A DNA stretch of 64,000 nucleotides from Trichormus_B sp936914905 (GCF_039871975.1 NZ_JBDPLL010000001.1), one strand, 5' to 3'; positions 44,278-54,074 are shown, numbered from the stretch's first letter. Made by a program: numbers and translations. The notes: generated by a model from the letters alone, not told the origin.

Positions 44278-45918
44278 TCAATTTTTCATCAACCCTGGCA
44301 TCAAACCCAATGCAGTGGGTGGAACTTCGGTAAGTAGACGAAATGGGAAAACAGGAGTTGAAGCTATTTGAGCATAATCAGGGGTCAGAAAAACAGCATA
44401 TTTACTCGCTTCTGGAGTTGACTGTGCTGCCATTGCTAAAGTAACAGCCTTGACATATTTCCGAACATCGGCCGCTTCCTTACCCACTACTTCCCGACTG
44501 GAAATAGATGGATTTGTTTTTTCTTGTGAATCAGAAGTAACGCTAGGATCTACAACACTGAGATGAGTACCACCAACCGCAGCTACCAACCATTTAGGAG
44601 AGGGAATTTTTGCAAAACTGATAATTTGTTCGCTGAAAGCTGGAGTGATGTCATCAGCTGAACCAGTCAAAACTAGAGTCGGTACTTTTACCTTTGTTAA
44701 ACCGGTGTCGCCAAATAATAAAGAAGTTGCAGGATTTAAAGCTACTATTTGTTTTATTCTCTCATCTCGGAATTGGTAGCTATTCTCTGGTAATTTTTTA
44801 GCTACACATAAAAAACCCTCTACCAAGGTTAATTTAGCTGCTTTTTTCTCACAGCTTTGTTTAAGACTGGTAATTTGGAACTCACCACCGGCTAATGCTA
44901 AAGCTGTAGTACCACCAAAAGAAAAACCAACAACCATGACCTTATTAGTGGCCAATTTTCCTTGTAATGGATTATCAGTGATTTTGTTAAGTTTTTCTAA
45001 TTCATCAATCACAAAACTAATATCTTGGGGACGGGCTGAAAATTCCTGGGGATTTAAAGAATTTATACCTTTGTTAGCTTTCAGATTACTACCAGGATGT
45101 TCTGGGGCTGCGACTACATAACCATGAGATGCGAGATGTTCTGCTAAATAGCGTAAATCTGTGCGAACTAAGCCAAAACCATGAGAAAGGACAATTACTG
45201 GTTTTTCGGTATTGGCAGAATTTGACCAGTAAATGTCGAGGGGGATTTTACGTTGGCGCTTTTCATCATTTAAATTTACGTTTAATATTTGTACCTGGCT
45301 GCTTCCCGGTTGTGTAGGGTCTAGGGAATAAGCAAGTTTTAGTTTGCTAGGGTCTATTCGGGGAGTCATAGCCAGCATAAACTGCTGAGTCCACCAAAAA
45401 GCCATATTTAAACTTCTCGCCACTGTTAAAGCTTGTGGTACGTTAATTTCTAGCTTTTGGCTGGGGTAAGCAGCAATAAAACTGAGTACAGATAGACCTT
45501 GGGATGAATTAGCACCTAAAATTAAACCTCCTCTGAGTGCTTGAACTCCGGCTTTATCTTCGCGGACTAAAGCTTTGGAGATATCATTGAGAATGGTGTT
45601 ACCAAGTTGAGTATTGAGTAAGCGATTGAGGGTGACAACATTAACTGGTACTCTGATTTTTAAACCGCGCACCAGGAAGTTGCGTTGTTGTTCAGTTAAT
45701 CTTTTGGTGTAAGTTCCTAAACTAGCGGGTAATTCTCCAGTCTCCACAGCTCTTTTTAAATCTGCAAGGGAAGCCGATTCTTCTAAAGCACCATAGCGCA
45801 CAACCAGTTTCTCTGCCGCTTGTGCGGAAGTATTTGCCCCCAAAAAATTTGTAACTGCAATGGTACTCAGTACACCTGCAACTATCTTCAGATTCTTCCA
45901 GCTTTTTTCTGTAAACAT
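44278..45918 (-). CDS. Secreted alpha/beta hydrolase with DUF1400-type N-terminus
   Basis: 546 residues from the ATG at 45918. The signal peptide (LKIVAGVLSTIAVTNFLGAN then TSAQA) predicts export. Residues 30-200 match the DUF1400 region found before cyanobacterial alpha/beta hydrolases (LVVRYGALEESASLADLKRA, VNVVTLNRLLNTQLGNTIL). The hydrolase domain has the oxyanion strand VIVLSHGFGLVRTDLRYLA, the nucleophile elbow VVGFSFGGTTA (GxSxGG), the acid in LVLTGSADDITPAF and a His in GGTHLSVVD. The substrate is unknown; a lipase or platelet-activating-factor acetylhydrolase-type esterase is likely. A start at 46167 would add 83 non-homologous residues. Confidence 0.87.
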   Translation of the reverse strand: MFTEKSWKNLKIVAGVLSTIAVTNFLGANTSAQAAEKLVVRYGALEESASLADLKRAVETGELPASLGTYTKRLTEQQRNFLVRGLKIRVPVNVVTLNRLLNTQLGNTILNDISKALVREDKAGVQALRGGLILGANSSQGLSVLSFIAAYPSQKLEINVPQALTVARSLNMAFWWTQQFMLAMTPRIDPSKLKLAYSLDPTQPGSSQVQILNVNLNDEKRQRKIPLDIYWSNSANTEKPVIVLSHGFGLVRTDLRYLAEHLASHGYVVAAPEHPGSNLKANKGINSLNPQEFSARPQDISFVIDELEKLNKITDNPLQGKLATNKVMVVGFSFGGTTALALAGGEFQITSLKQSCEKKAAKLTLVEGFLCVAKKLPENSYQFRDERIKQIVALNPATSLLFGDTGLTKVKVPTLVLTGSADDITPAFSEQIISFAKIPSPKWLVAAVGGTHLSVVDPSVTSDSQEKTNPSISSREVVGKEAADVRKYVKAVTLAMAAQSTPEASKYAVFLTPDYAQIASTPVFPFRLLTEVPPTALGLMPGLMKN

Positions 45919-46187
45919 CTTTAAACTGCACTTGAACTTAGGGGATTGTAGCTGGTTTTGGTGTCTTTGACTACGATAAGTAGGTGAACATACAACAGGG
46001 AAGAAGGTACAGGAAATAGGGAACAGGGTTGAAAGTCTCTTGGAGTATGACTTTGTGTTTAAATCTTGTACCTCCTTTACTGACAATCTGCTGTAATTAA
46101 ACATCAAACACTCAGGAGATAGATCACTAAGTTGTTGAAGAATTTGGGGATCTGAATCCATTTTCATAAATCAGATAGGATTTTGAT

Positions 46188-46637
46188 ATGCGCTGTACCA
46201 TTATTTATGGTTTAATTTTTCTGTTTTCGTTACTAGTTGTTATTATTTTGTGGCCTGTCAATGATTCTAATTGCAGTCTTGTGAATTTACTAACGTTAAA
46301 AAAACAAAATTCCCAAATACAAGCTACCCAAGTAGTTGTTAAACCTTGGCAGGGTGAACATCATGTATATGGAATATTTAGAGTTCCTGATGAATATAAA
46401 GAACCCATTTTTTTTATGCTAACAGTTCCAGATAATCGTAAATACTGTTCTCGTCCTTTTGGATATAGCCAAAATTATGATGATGTTTTTGCGGAACCGG
46501 GAACGCATTTAATCAAGCATTTTATCAGAAGTCGCATTGCTGTAAAAATGATTTTTCAGGGTCTTTATTTTCAGCTTAACAATCCAAAGAACTGGACTTT
46601 GACATTTCCTAGTAGTCTGCACCGGGAGATAAATTAA
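46188..46637 (+). CDS. Hypothetical protein with N-terminal membrane anchor
   Basis: 149 residues. One hydrophobic N-terminal segment (TIIYGLIFLFSLLVVIILWP) is followed by a soluble domain (VVVKPWQGEHHVYGIFRVPD EYKEPIFFMLTVPDNRKYCS RPFGYSQNYDDVFAEPGTHL). No known family is recognised. It is divergent from the hydrolase gene. Its 3' end overlaps the remnant of an M28 peptidase on the other strand by 29 bp, so its last residues may be recently acquired. Confidence 0.55.
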   Translation: MRCTIIYGLIFLFSLLVVIILWPVNDSNCSLVNLLTLKKQNSQIQATQVVVKPWQGEHHVYGIFRVPDEYKEPIFFMLTVPDNRKYCSRPFGYSQNYDDVFAEPGTHLIKHFIRSRIAVKMIFQGLYFQLNNPKNWTLTFPSSLHREIN

Positions 46638-47025
46638 CAGTATCATAATCGGCAGGAATGAGAATTGCACCAGCGCCTTTGTCTGTTCCCTCTTTTTGGG
46701 CAAAAATATTGACTCCAGTGGGGAATTTTTAGATTTGAGGTTTCCAGCCGGATTTTTGTAGTTCATTTGTGATATACCTACCGATATACGATCGTTCTTT
46801 TGTTGTATTTCGCTGAAAATTCAACTTTTGAATGTGTGCCAAAAGTCTATCAAAGGAAACTAATAGAGTATTAGTATTTTTATTTTGAGGTTGTGGTTGA
46901 GGCTGTTATGTAGGAGTAGTTTCAACGATAGGTAAAGTTTCAGGATATCGGAAAAAACTAGTGACCCCCATCAAGGCTATTGTTGTAACCAACATTAACA
47001 ATATTAGCCAAAACGATTTTCTCAT
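46609..47025 (-). pseudogene. M28-family peptidase, N-terminal fragment
   Basis: From the ATG at 47025 the frame reads MRKSFWLILLMLVTTIALMG (signal anchor), VTSFFRYPETLPIVETTPT, a stop, then NTLLVSFDRLLAHIQKLNFQ RNTTKERSYIGRYITNELQK SGWKPQI, another stop, and KFPTGVNIFAQKEGTDKGAG AILIPADYDTVNLSPGADY followed by TAG. The ADYDTV and SPGAD segments correspond to the AHYDTVxxSPGADDN metal site of M28 aminopeptidases. The sequence ends there, so most of the catalytic domain is lost, and the metal-binding His is Asp. Confidence 0.75.
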
Positions 47026-47355
47026 GATCATTTCCCCTGACTTTCGAACTCCAACATAACGCAAACATTTTAGGATTCACAGTTTAGTTAGCGTGAAGTT
47101 ACAGATGGAATGGATTTATTCACTTCCTATTTCAGCCTGGTTAATTTATCATGCAAGTAAGATTTAATATCCCAGATCCCCCACTTAAATAACCAGCATG
47201 AATAAACTACATTCACAGTAAATTCAAAATGATACTTCTTAACCCACATTCCGCTAGTTCTTAACCCCCCCGCACTCTATTTTATTTAGAAAATAGATAC
47301 AAGTGTTTCTCTCCGTATTTACTTATCTTTAGATAGATTCCTTTTTTTTAGTCAC
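47026..47355. other. Intergenic region downstream of recJ
   Basis: About 330 bp, AT-rich, between the start of the M28 remnant and the end of recJ. No gene or RNA is visible. Confidence 0.4.
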
Positions 47356-49662
47356 TTACTGATTACAAGCGATCGATTGAATAATCGATATAGGAACGGT
47401 GGTAAAATATTCTTGTTGAAATTGTTCTTCTTGTACTGCGACTAAAAATTGGTTAATAGCATTATCAGCCTTAATTTCGTTACTACTAATCACAGAATTC
47501 CAAGTCATTTGTAAAAAATGGTCTTGACTGTGAACTGTAAAACCTAGATATTCTAAAGCCTTAAATCCTAAATATAAACTCAAGTCGCTGATACCCAATT
47601 TGTTTAAAAGCTGCACGCGGGTAACTTGTTTATTTGTACGCTGCAAGTATTTAGCAATTCCCACCAGCATCAGCCAAATTTCTTTGGGCTTTGGTTTTTG
47701 GGTTTTTGACCAAGCTAAGGCTAGTTGTTGTTGATTATAAATCGACCTTCTTAACCATGCCCTTAAATCATCCCAACTCTTAGGACAAGATTCAATAAGC
47801 AATATTTCATTTTTCTTATCTAGTTCTGAGGATTCCTGATTTCGCCAATCTAAAATCAATGCTGAATTCTGATTTTTGAGTTCTGATTCTACAGAGGAAC
47901 GCACAGCAATTAATCTAATTTCATAGCCTCTTTTAAAGCTGTTGTAGTCTATTTCTGCGATACAATCACATCTACCCATAGGCAATTCTTCTTTATAATG
48001 TCCCCACCAAATCCCAGGAAAAGAGTTTTTACTAGAATCATCCCGAATATCAAACTCAGTTTTAATGTACTGGATTTTTTTGCCCTGTAAGTCCTGTTGA
48101 TTACTATGCCAATAATTTTCAAACCAACAATTTTTAATTAATAGTTTGGGAATTGGGTTTCCCATTCCACAAGGTTCTAAGATTTTGATTTCTAAAAATA
48201 AGTTTTTACCCAAATCTGCAACTGTCACTACCACATCTGCTTGTACTGTGGGTGTAAGGTCAATTCCTCGTAAAGATTGCCGTAATTTTTGATTAACTGC
48301 ATCTGTAAATAAAGGAATATTTTCAACCAACAAACTCAAACCTGCTGCAAAAGGATGTCCACCAAAACTATGTAATAAGTGTGCTTGTTCTTTAACTAAT
48401 TGATATAAATCAACAGAATTAATAGAACGCGCAGAACCTCGTGCAAGAATTGGTTCAGATTCTCCACTGTCTGTACTTAATAAAATCGTCGGACGGCCTG
48501 TTTCTTGTGCTACCTGTCCAGCGACTAAACCTAACACACCTACAGCCCATTGTGGATCTTCTAAAACAATGACGCTGGTAGTTGATAAATCTAATTGAGA
48601 GAGTTTTTGTAATACTTGATTTTGGACATCTTTTTGTAATGACTTGCGACGAGTGTTAGCTAATTCTGTTTCTTCTGCGAGTTGATGACAACGTTTAATA
48701 TCTTGACTTGTTAATAATTCTACGCAAAATCTAGCGTCACCATGTATACGACTAACGGCGTTAATACGTGGTCCCAAACCAAAAGAAATATCTGTAGGGC
48801 GATCACCACTTTTTTGGCATAATTCTAATAATTTCCCTACTCCTGGGCGTCTGCGTTCTGCAACTGGTTTTTTATAATCTCCTTGGAGTTGTTGAATCCC
48901 TAACTGTGCCAAATAGCGACAATCACCAGTCAATTGTACCAAATCAGCAATTAAACCTACCGCTACTAAATCTAATAAATCAGTTAAGGGATTTTCCGGT
49001 ACATCTGGCAAAGTTTTATATAGTGCTTCCACTAATTTATAAGCTACCGCTACTCCAGAAAGATGAAATAATGGATGTTCTTTTGGTAAATAACGCGGGT
49101 TGATAATTGCAACAACTGGTGGACGTTCGGAGGGTAAGGTATGATGGTCTGTAACGATGACATCTATTCCTAATTGTTGTGCATAAATAATCTCATCTAT
49201 ATTTGTACTTCCTGTGTCACAAGTAACAATTAATCTACAACCTTGTTTAGCTAAGTTGTCAATTCCTGCTAAATTAAGTCCGTGAGATTCAGTTAAACGA
49301 TTAGGTATGTAATAAATTAACTGTTGATGTTGAATAAAAAATTGTCCTAAACCGTCCCATAAAACAGCAGTAGAGGTAATCCCATCAGCGTCAAAATCTC
49401 CCCAAATAGCAACTTTTTCATTAGCTTCACGAGCATTTTTTAAGCGTTGCGTTGCTAAATTTATTTCTGTCTCAAATTCAAACAGGCTTGCTGGTTGATA
49501 AGCTTGGAAATTAACAAATTTTGCTAGCTCTTCTACATCTTTGATTCCCCGTTGCCAAAGTAATTTAGCAACAAAAATTCCACTTGATAGAGGTGTGTAC
49601 TGTTTCACCGCTTCGATAAACGACTTAGGAGGTTGTTCTGTTTCTGCTAAAATCCATTGCAT
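47356..49662 (-). CDS. recJ: Single-stranded-DNA-specific exonuclease RecJ
   Basis: 5'-3' ssDNA exonuclease of recombination and mismatch repair. The DHH-superfamily motifs are intact: AIWGDFDADGITSTAVLWDG, VTCDTGSTN, the DHH in VIVTDHHTLP, VAVGLIADLVQLTGDCR, and the DHHA1 GSARSINSVDLY and HSFGGHPFAAGLSL. The protein is 768 residues with a C-terminal extension usual in cyanobacteria. It starts MQWILAETEQPPKSFIEAVK. It lies head-to-tail after a PD-(D/E)XK nuclease gene, with a 54-bp gap, so both may be in one repair transcript. Confidence 0.95.
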   Translation of the reverse strand: MQWILAETEQPPKSFIEAVKQYTPLSSGIFVAKLLWQRGIKDVEELAKFVNFQAYQPASLFEFETEINLATQRLKNAREANEKVAIWGDFDADGITSTAVLWDGLGQFFIQHQQLIYYIPNRLTESHGLNLAGIDNLAKQGCRLIVTCDTGSTNIDEIIYAQQLGIDVIVTDHHTLPSERPPVVAIINPRYLPKEHPLFHLSGVAVAYKLVEALYKTLPDVPENPLTDLLDLVAVGLIADLVQLTGDCRYLAQLGIQQLQGDYKKPVAERRRPGVGKLLELCQKSGDRPTDISFGLGPRINAVSRIHGDARFCVELLTSQDIKRCHQLAEETELANTRRKSLQKDVQNQVLQKLSQLDLSTTSVIVLEDPQWAVGVLGLVAGQVAQETGRPTILLSTDSGESEPILARGSARSINSVDLYQLVKEQAHLLHSFGGHPFAAGLSLLVENIPLFTDAVNQKLRQSLRGIDLTPTVQADVVVTVADLGKNLFLEIKILEPCGMGNPIPKLLIKNCWFENYWHSNQQDLQGKKIQYIKTEFDIRDDSSKNSFPGIWWGHYKEELPMGRCDCIAEIDYNSFKRGYEIRLIAVRSSVESELKNQNSALILDWRNQESSELDKKNEILLIESCPKSWDDLRAWLRRSIYNQQQLALAWSKTQKPKPKEIWLMLVGIAKYLQRTNKQVTRVQLLNKLGISDLSLYLGFKALEYLGFTVHSQDHFLQMTWNSVISSNEIKADNAINQFLVAVQEEQFQQEYFTTVPISIIQSIACNQ

Positions 49663-49716
49663 TGAATTATTTAAAAATTAAGAATTAAAAGTAAGACCTA
49701 TTTTGATTTTGACATT

Positions 49717-50523
49717 TTATGAAAATGAAATTTCTGGTATATTATCAAGATTGGGTAATAAATTTGAATTTATTCCTGCCGAATTACTTGATTGAGAGTA
49801 ACAACGAAAAGCATATTGACAAGATTCACAATATTTTTTAACTGCCGGTACTTGGGGGAAGGGTTCATTTTTTTTATATCCTTCTAACCATTTATTTAAA
49901 TTAAAAAGTATGTAATTTAAGTCCTGTTCTGTTTGTTGGTGTTGTTGAATATTGTAACTAAATCGAATGCTTTTAGTTTTGCCCTTAGCTTGGACAAACC
50001 AGTAAATCATAGATATGTTTTCTGGTGAATAATTGCTAGTTTCTGCCAAAACATACATATAAAGCCGTGTTTGCCAATTTTTTGCTAAAATGCCTTTCTT
50101 TGGGGGTTGGGGATAGGTTTTCCAATCCAGAAGTTGTGCTTTCTGGTTATCTGTAATTAACAAATCATAGATAACTGTGAGTAAGTAGTCTTGAATTTGC
50201 AAAGTGCGATAGTGTTCACTTTCACGGAAAGTTTCTTCCTCAGTGTTAGGTGCTAATATTTCTGGTGCAACTTTAGCAAAAGATGTCATCCATTTTTGCA
50301 GTTGAGCATCTGTTTGGAGAAAACTATTAATTGGTAAACCCATTTCTTGCTGCTGCATGAGCAAGTGAAATCGACTACCTAAAGTCTGATATTCTTCCTG
50401 TTGGGGATCTGTGGGTGTGGTGAGTTGTTCTAGGTAGGTATGCTGAAATTTACGTGGACAAGCTGTAAGTAAGTTGAAATGTCCTTGAGAAAGTTGGAGT
50501 AGATGGGTATATGTTGGTACCAT
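49717..50523 (-). CDS. PD-(D/E)XK nuclease with probable Fe-S cluster (Cas4/AddB-like)
   Basis: 268 residues from the ATG at 50523 (MVPTYTHLLQLSQGHFNLLT); ATG 50565 or TTG 50625 would lengthen the N-terminus. The nuclease core shows GSRFHLLMQQQE (first helix, His), the Asp of LTVIYDLLIT and the DWK of QAQLLDWKTYPQPP-type motif III (here KAQLLDWKTYP), then QTRLYMYVLAE. One Cys in the N-terminus (LTACPRKFQ) and three at the end (YCESCQYAFRC) match the four-Cys iron-staple arrangement of the RecB-like C-terminal domains in AddB and Cas4. It lies upstream of recJ. No CRISPR or cas genes are in the window, so a repair role is more likely. Confidence 0.85.
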   Translation of the reverse strand: MVPTYTHLLQLSQGHFNLLTACPRKFQHTYLEQLTTPTDPQQEEYQTLGSRFHLLMQQQEMGLPINSFLQTDAQLQKWMTSFAKVAPEILAPNTEEETFRESEHYRTLQIQDYLLTVIYDLLITDNQKAQLLDWKTYPQPPKKGILAKNWQTRLYMYVLAETSNYSPENISMIYWFVQAKGKTKSIRFSYNIQQHQQTEQDLNYILFNLNKWLEGYKKNEPFPQVPAVKKYCESCQYAFRCYSQSSNSAGINSNLLPNLDNIPEISFS

Positions 50524-50969
50524 TTTGGTAACATTTTTTTTGATTTTTTCTTCCCGCTGCGTCATTTCTTTGCATGGGTTATTGACTTTTTTGGGCAGGC
50601 GCGGTAATATAATATTGCAAGACAATTGTAAGAATAAGTTATTTTAAAGTAAAAATCAATTATTTAACCCTTGCATGGTCATGCAACCACTAAAAAATAA
50701 AAAACGCAATCCTCTATAATGGGGAAACTATCAAAATTTTGGCGAAATTTTCCAGTTATAGCAACGGAGAAGACGGTTAGGACATCAATTAAGTAATGAT
50801 AAACCCAGATACCAAAAGACTTTTCACACTGTCACCTGTTCCCTGCTATATGTAGCAATTACCAATTGTAGCAATTACCAAGTACCAAAAAATAAAAGGC
50901 AAAAGGTTGAATTTTTCACGTTTCTTTCATCCTTTTACCTTTTTTATCTATTTTTTATGTACCTGATGC
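50524..50969. other. Intergenic region
   Basis: About 450 bp holding short heptamer-like repeats (TAGCAATTACCAATTG around 50854-50880) and the upstream region of the nuclease gene. No gene is visible. Confidence 0.4.
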
Positions 50970-51173
50970 TTATTTCATGTTAGCCCGTGCATCCCTGACT
51001 GCAACAATAAAAAATAATAGGGTGAGGGGAATGCTCAAGGCTAGGATAATGGCAGTGGTTTGGACACCTAAATCCGGTTGTCCAGAACTGAGTTCAAATA
51101 CTGAACCGACAGCAGCGATCGCTGTTACACAAGAACTGCCTAAGAATAAACCGCTTTTTGGAGTTAAATACAC
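50970..51173 (-). CDS. Small two-helix membrane protein
   Basis: 67 residues: MYLTPKSGLFLGSSCVTAIA AVGSVFELSSGQPDLGVQTT AIILALSIPLTLLFFIVAVR DARANMK. Two hydrophobic helices are separated by a polar loop, with a basic C-terminus. The start 12 bp after the def stop suggests a def-linked transcript. A plus-strand frame over the same bases lacks these features and is a shadow. It resembles conserved small proteins of cyanobacteria; function unknown. Confidence 0.7.
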   Translation of the reverse strand: MYLTPKSGLFLGSSCVTAIAAVGSVFELSSGQPDLGVQTTAIILALSIPLTLLFFIVAVRDARANMK

Positions 51174-51185
51174 GCTCTAGATCAC

Positions 51186-51749
51186 CTATGCTACTGGTTT
51201 CACTGCTTGATACGAGAAGCCATTTTTAGATAGCTCCTGTACCAAACTCAAGGAATTTTCTACACGGTCTACAAATACCACACCGTTGAGGTGATCCATT
51301 TCATGTAAAATACATCTTCCGAGTAAGTCGCCAGCTTTTAATGTCTTAGGACGACCATATTCATCTTTATAGGCGATTTCTACTACTTGGGGGCGTTTGA
51401 CATCCAAATAGACTTTAGGGATGCTTAAACAACCTTCTTGAGCAACACAAAGCTCACTGCTAACCTGTTTAATGACGGGGTTGATTAATACCAGTGCAGG
51501 TGCTTCTGGTTTGTCTGGTTCGCAGTCGATGACAATAAGTTGTTTATTAATTCCGACTTGAGGTGCAGCCAAACCGATACCATCCTCGCTGTACATAGTT
51601 TGCAGCATTTCCCGCACCAGTTGGCGAAGTTCATCATCTATTTTGGTAACGCGCCTTGCGGGTTGACGCAGGACGCGGTCGCCCAAATAATGAAGCTTCA
51701 AAGGTGGGTTTTTTAATTTTTTCTTTTCTACAGCAATATCAGAGGGCAT
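51186..51749 (-). CDS. def: Peptide deformylase
   Basis: Removes the formyl group from nascent N-termini. All three metal-site motifs are intact: GIGLAAPQVGI, EGCLSIP (Cys ligand) and HEMDHLNGVVF (two His ligands and the catalytic Glu). The 187-residue length is typical of cyanobacterial type 1B enzymes. ATG at 51749. Confidence 0.96.
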   Translation of the reverse strand: MPSDIAVEKKKLKNPPLKLHYLGDRVLRQPARRVTKIDDELRQLVREMLQTMYSEDGIGLAAPQVGINKQLIVIDCEPDKPEAPALVLINPVIKQVSSELCVAQEGCLSIPKVYLDVKRPQVVEIAYKDEYGRPKTLKAGDLLGRCILHEMDHLNGVVFVDRVENSLSLVQELSKNGFSYQAVKPVA

Positions 51750-51855
51750 GATTCTCGTGGCTTAATAGTGAATGTCTTACTAAATTTAATTCTAACGTCA
51801 GTTGGTAGGGGACTAAGGACTGGGGAAGATGAGGGAAATGGGGAAGTAATTTTCC

Positions 51856-51902
51856 TAATGCCCAATGCCCAATGCCCAATGCCCAATTACCAATTACCAA
51901 TT
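51856..51902. repeat. Heptanucleotide tandem repeats (AATGCCC, then AATTACC)
   Basis: About four AATGCCC units pass directly into three AATTACC units, just upstream of ftsX. The change of unit in the middle suggests heptamer conversion or drift. Confidence 0.9.
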
Positions 51903-51919
51903 ACTATTTTAAATTTTCA

Positions 51920-52819
51920 ATGTTGCAATTTCTGACTAAATTAGACTACTTGCTGAAAGAAACTTTCCTGGGATTGTTGCGGGGAGGGTGGATGAATTGG
52001 GCTACTGTCAGTACGGTGACTGTGTTATTATTTTTGTTTGGATTAAGTCTGCAAACTTCTTGGCAAGTAGAAAGACTCCTCAACCACTTCGGTAGTCAGT
52101 TGCAATTATCTGTTTATCTGGAATCGGGTATTCAAGCTGTCAATATTGAACCATTGGTAGCAAATATGCCGGAAGTAGCTTCTGTTGAAGTAATTACTAA
52201 AGAACAAGCTTGGACAAAGTTAGTTAAAAAACTGGGTTTGACTGATATTGAAGGTGTTAACCAACAACTAGGAGGTAATCCTCTGGTGGATGAGATGAAG
52301 GTAAAAGCCTTGAATCCGCAAGTTGTACCTAATTTAGGGACGCGGTTAGCTAAATTGCAAGGTGTGGATGTGGTGCGGTATATAGACGAAGCGGTAAAAC
52401 GTATTGCTCAGTTGCATAGGGGTTTAAGTCGGATTACTTTAACCATTACCATTATTTTGACTTCAACTGCGATCGCAGTGACAACGACAACTATTCGTTT
52501 GATTGTCATGGCACGTCGTCGGGAAATTGAAATTATGCAACTGCTGGGAGCAACTCCTTCTTGGATTTACCTACCATTTATTTTACAAGGAATTTCCTTT
52601 GGTTTGGTTGGTGGTGCGATCTCTTGGAGTTTCATTTCTCTAACTCAACAATTCCTCAACCGCTTACTAGCTAACCAACCCGATTTTATCCAATTTATCA
52701 GCAACGGTTTACAACTCACTGCCTACCAAACTTTATTGCTGCCTCTAATTCTCTTAGGATTCGGTGCAGTAGTAGGATTAATGGGTAGCTTATTCGTTGT
52801 TCGTAAGTTCGCTAGGTAA
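51920..52819 (+). CDS. ftsX: Cell division permease-like protein FtsX
   Basis: Membrane partner of the FtsE ATPase that couples division to peptidoglycan hydrolysis. 299 residues from the ATG at 51920: one N-terminal helix (WATVSTVTVLLFLFGLSL), a periplasmic loop (QLQLSVYLESGIQAVNIEPL), then three helices (LTITIILTSTAIAVTTTTIR, FILQGISFGLVGGAISW, LLLPLILLGFGAVVGLMGSL). The cytoplasmic RRREIEIMQLLGATPSWIYL loop is diagnostic. A start at 51872 would translate the upstream heptamer repeats. ftsE is not in the window. Confidence 0.92.
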   Translation: MLQFLTKLDYLLKETFLGLLRGGWMNWATVSTVTVLLFLFGLSLQTSWQVERLLNHFGSQLQLSVYLESGIQAVNIEPLVANMPEVASVEVITKEQAWTKLVKKLGLTDIEGVNQQLGGNPLVDEMKVKALNPQVVPNLGTRLAKLQGVDVVRYIDEAVKRIAQLHRGLSRITLTITIILTSTAIAVTTTTIRLIVMARRREIEIMQLLGATPSWIYLPFILQGISFGLVGGAISWSFISLTQQFLNRLLANQPDFIQFISNGLQLTAYQTLLLPLILLGFGAVVGLMGSLFVVRKFAR

Positions 52820-52858
52820 TTCGTAATTCGTAATTGTTTCCTCTACACCCCTACACCC

Positions 52859-53437
52859 TTATTCTTCTAGAGAATAGGGATGCTCTAAAGCCTGTTGGAG
52901 TAATTTTTCATATTCTTGATTACTGACTGGATAAGCACCAAATCTAGCTAGATGGGGATTCATCATTTGTGCATCAAACAGTATAAATTTTTTTTGACGC
53001 AGCCTTTCTACTAGTTTTACCATCGCTACCTTAGAACCTTCAGGAATGTTGTAAAACATTGATTCACCAATAAAAGCACCACCAATGACAATTCCTAAAA
53101 TTCCCCCTGCAAGTTTATTACCTTGCCAAGTTTCAAAACTATAAGCATAACCAGTCTGGTAAAGTAACCAGTAAATCTTTTTTAATTCGGGGGAAATCCA
53201 AGTTGTTTCACGGTTAGCACACCCAGCAACCACACCAAAGAAATCACGGTTAATTGCTACTGTAAATTTTTCTTGGTTGAGGACACGCTGGAGGGACCTG
53301 GGGTAGCGAAATCTATCATCTAAGGGAATTAAAGTATGTTCTTTACTTCCATACCATCCCAGGCGATCGCTCTCATCAGCCATGAGAAAATAACCTTCTG
53401 CATAACCTCGAATAATAGCGGCGACATCATATTGCAT
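52859..53437 (-). CDS. aat: Leucyl/phenylalanyl-tRNA--protein transferase
   Basis: Adds Leu or Phe to N-terminal Arg/Lys of proteins, marking them for ClpAP/ClpS degradation (N-degron pathway). Seen: IIRGYAEGYFLMADESDRLG, the ETWQGNKLAGGILGIVIGGA core and FILFDAQMMNPHLARFGAYP. At 192 residues it is the normal length for cyanobacteria. Convergent with ftsX. Confidence 0.93.
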   Translation of the reverse strand: MQYDVAAIIRGYAEGYFLMADESDRLGWYGSKEHTLIPLDDRFRYPRSLQRVLNQEKFTVAINRDFFGVVAGCANRETTWISPELKKIYWLLYQTGYAYSFETWQGNKLAGGILGIVIGGAFIGESMFYNIPEGSKVAMVKLVERLRQKKFILFDAQMMNPHLARFGAYPVSNQEYEKLLQQALEHPYSLEE

Positions 53438-53652
53438 AGTTTAGAAAATCATGAAAAAACCCCTAAAGTAACACATTTGGCTGTTATCGGCCTTCCTGCG
53501 TTCTTCTGATACCAAGTTGAAAGATGATTGTGATAGATGGAAAGACCAAAAGCTTGTGTAGGAAGACTTTGACCATCAAAAATCCAAAATCCAAAATCCA
53601 AAATGGTATGAGATTACCCTTGGTAAACAAAATCCATTTAATATATACAAAC

Positions 53653-53982
53653 ATGACTCAGCCAATTCCACCCATTACTCTACCTCCGTCTGAAAATCCT
53701 CTGTTAGAAGGTGAATGGTTGCAAAAACGCCTACTACTGTGGCTGGACACAGAATTTATTCCCGAAATAGTGAATCGAAAAATTGCTCAACGTGCAGCGC
53801 AGATTTTTATGCGACAGAGGATGGAAGGAGAAAATGACTTAGGATCTCTAGTAATTGCCATTGTCACAGAGATGCAAGCATTTGATTTTTCTAAAAGTTT
53901 TTATGGAGAGTTTGTGATCGCCAACGCCGTTAGCGATCTACTCTTAGAAAGCCTGGGAATTGATCGGTGTTGTGGTCAATAA
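53653..53982 (+). CDS. Conserved cyanobacterial hypothetical protein
   Basis: 109 residues from the ATG at 53653 (MTQPIPPITLPPSENPLLEG EWLQKRLLLWLDTEFIPEIV). Soluble and helical, with RKIAQRAAQIFMRQRMEGEN DLGSLVIAIVTEMQAFDFSK as the best-ordered stretch. No motif of known function. The upstream start at 53524 would translate AATCCAAAATCC repeats and is rejected. Confidence 0.7.
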   Translation: MTQPIPPITLPPSENPLLEGEWLQKRLLLWLDTEFIPEIVNRKIAQRAAQIFMRQRMEGENDLGSLVIAIVTEMQAFDFSKSFYGEFVIANAVSDLLLESLGIDRCCGQ

Positions 53983-53997
53983 TACTTTTTAGTGAAC

Positions 53998-54072
53998 AGT
54001 TATCAGTCATCAGTTATCAGTCATCAGTTATCAGCCTATTTACTAATTACTTTTCACTGATTACTGTTCACT
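53998..54072. repeat. Heptamer repeats (AGTTATC/AGTCATC)
   Basis: Alternating AGTTATC and AGTCATC heptamers from about 53998 to 54035, followed by related ACTGATTACTGTTCACT units, between convergent genes. Confidence 0.8.
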
Positions 54073-54074
54073 TA

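Noticed and set aside
49717..50523. Cas4 of a CRISPR system
   Set aside because: The nuclease resembles Cas4 in fold and cysteines, but no array or other cas gene is present and it adjoins recJ.
50977..51180. Plus-strand 67-codon frame
   Set aside because: Exact shadow of the two-helix membrane protein on the minus strand, which has a proper membrane pattern and a spacing from def that suggests an operon.
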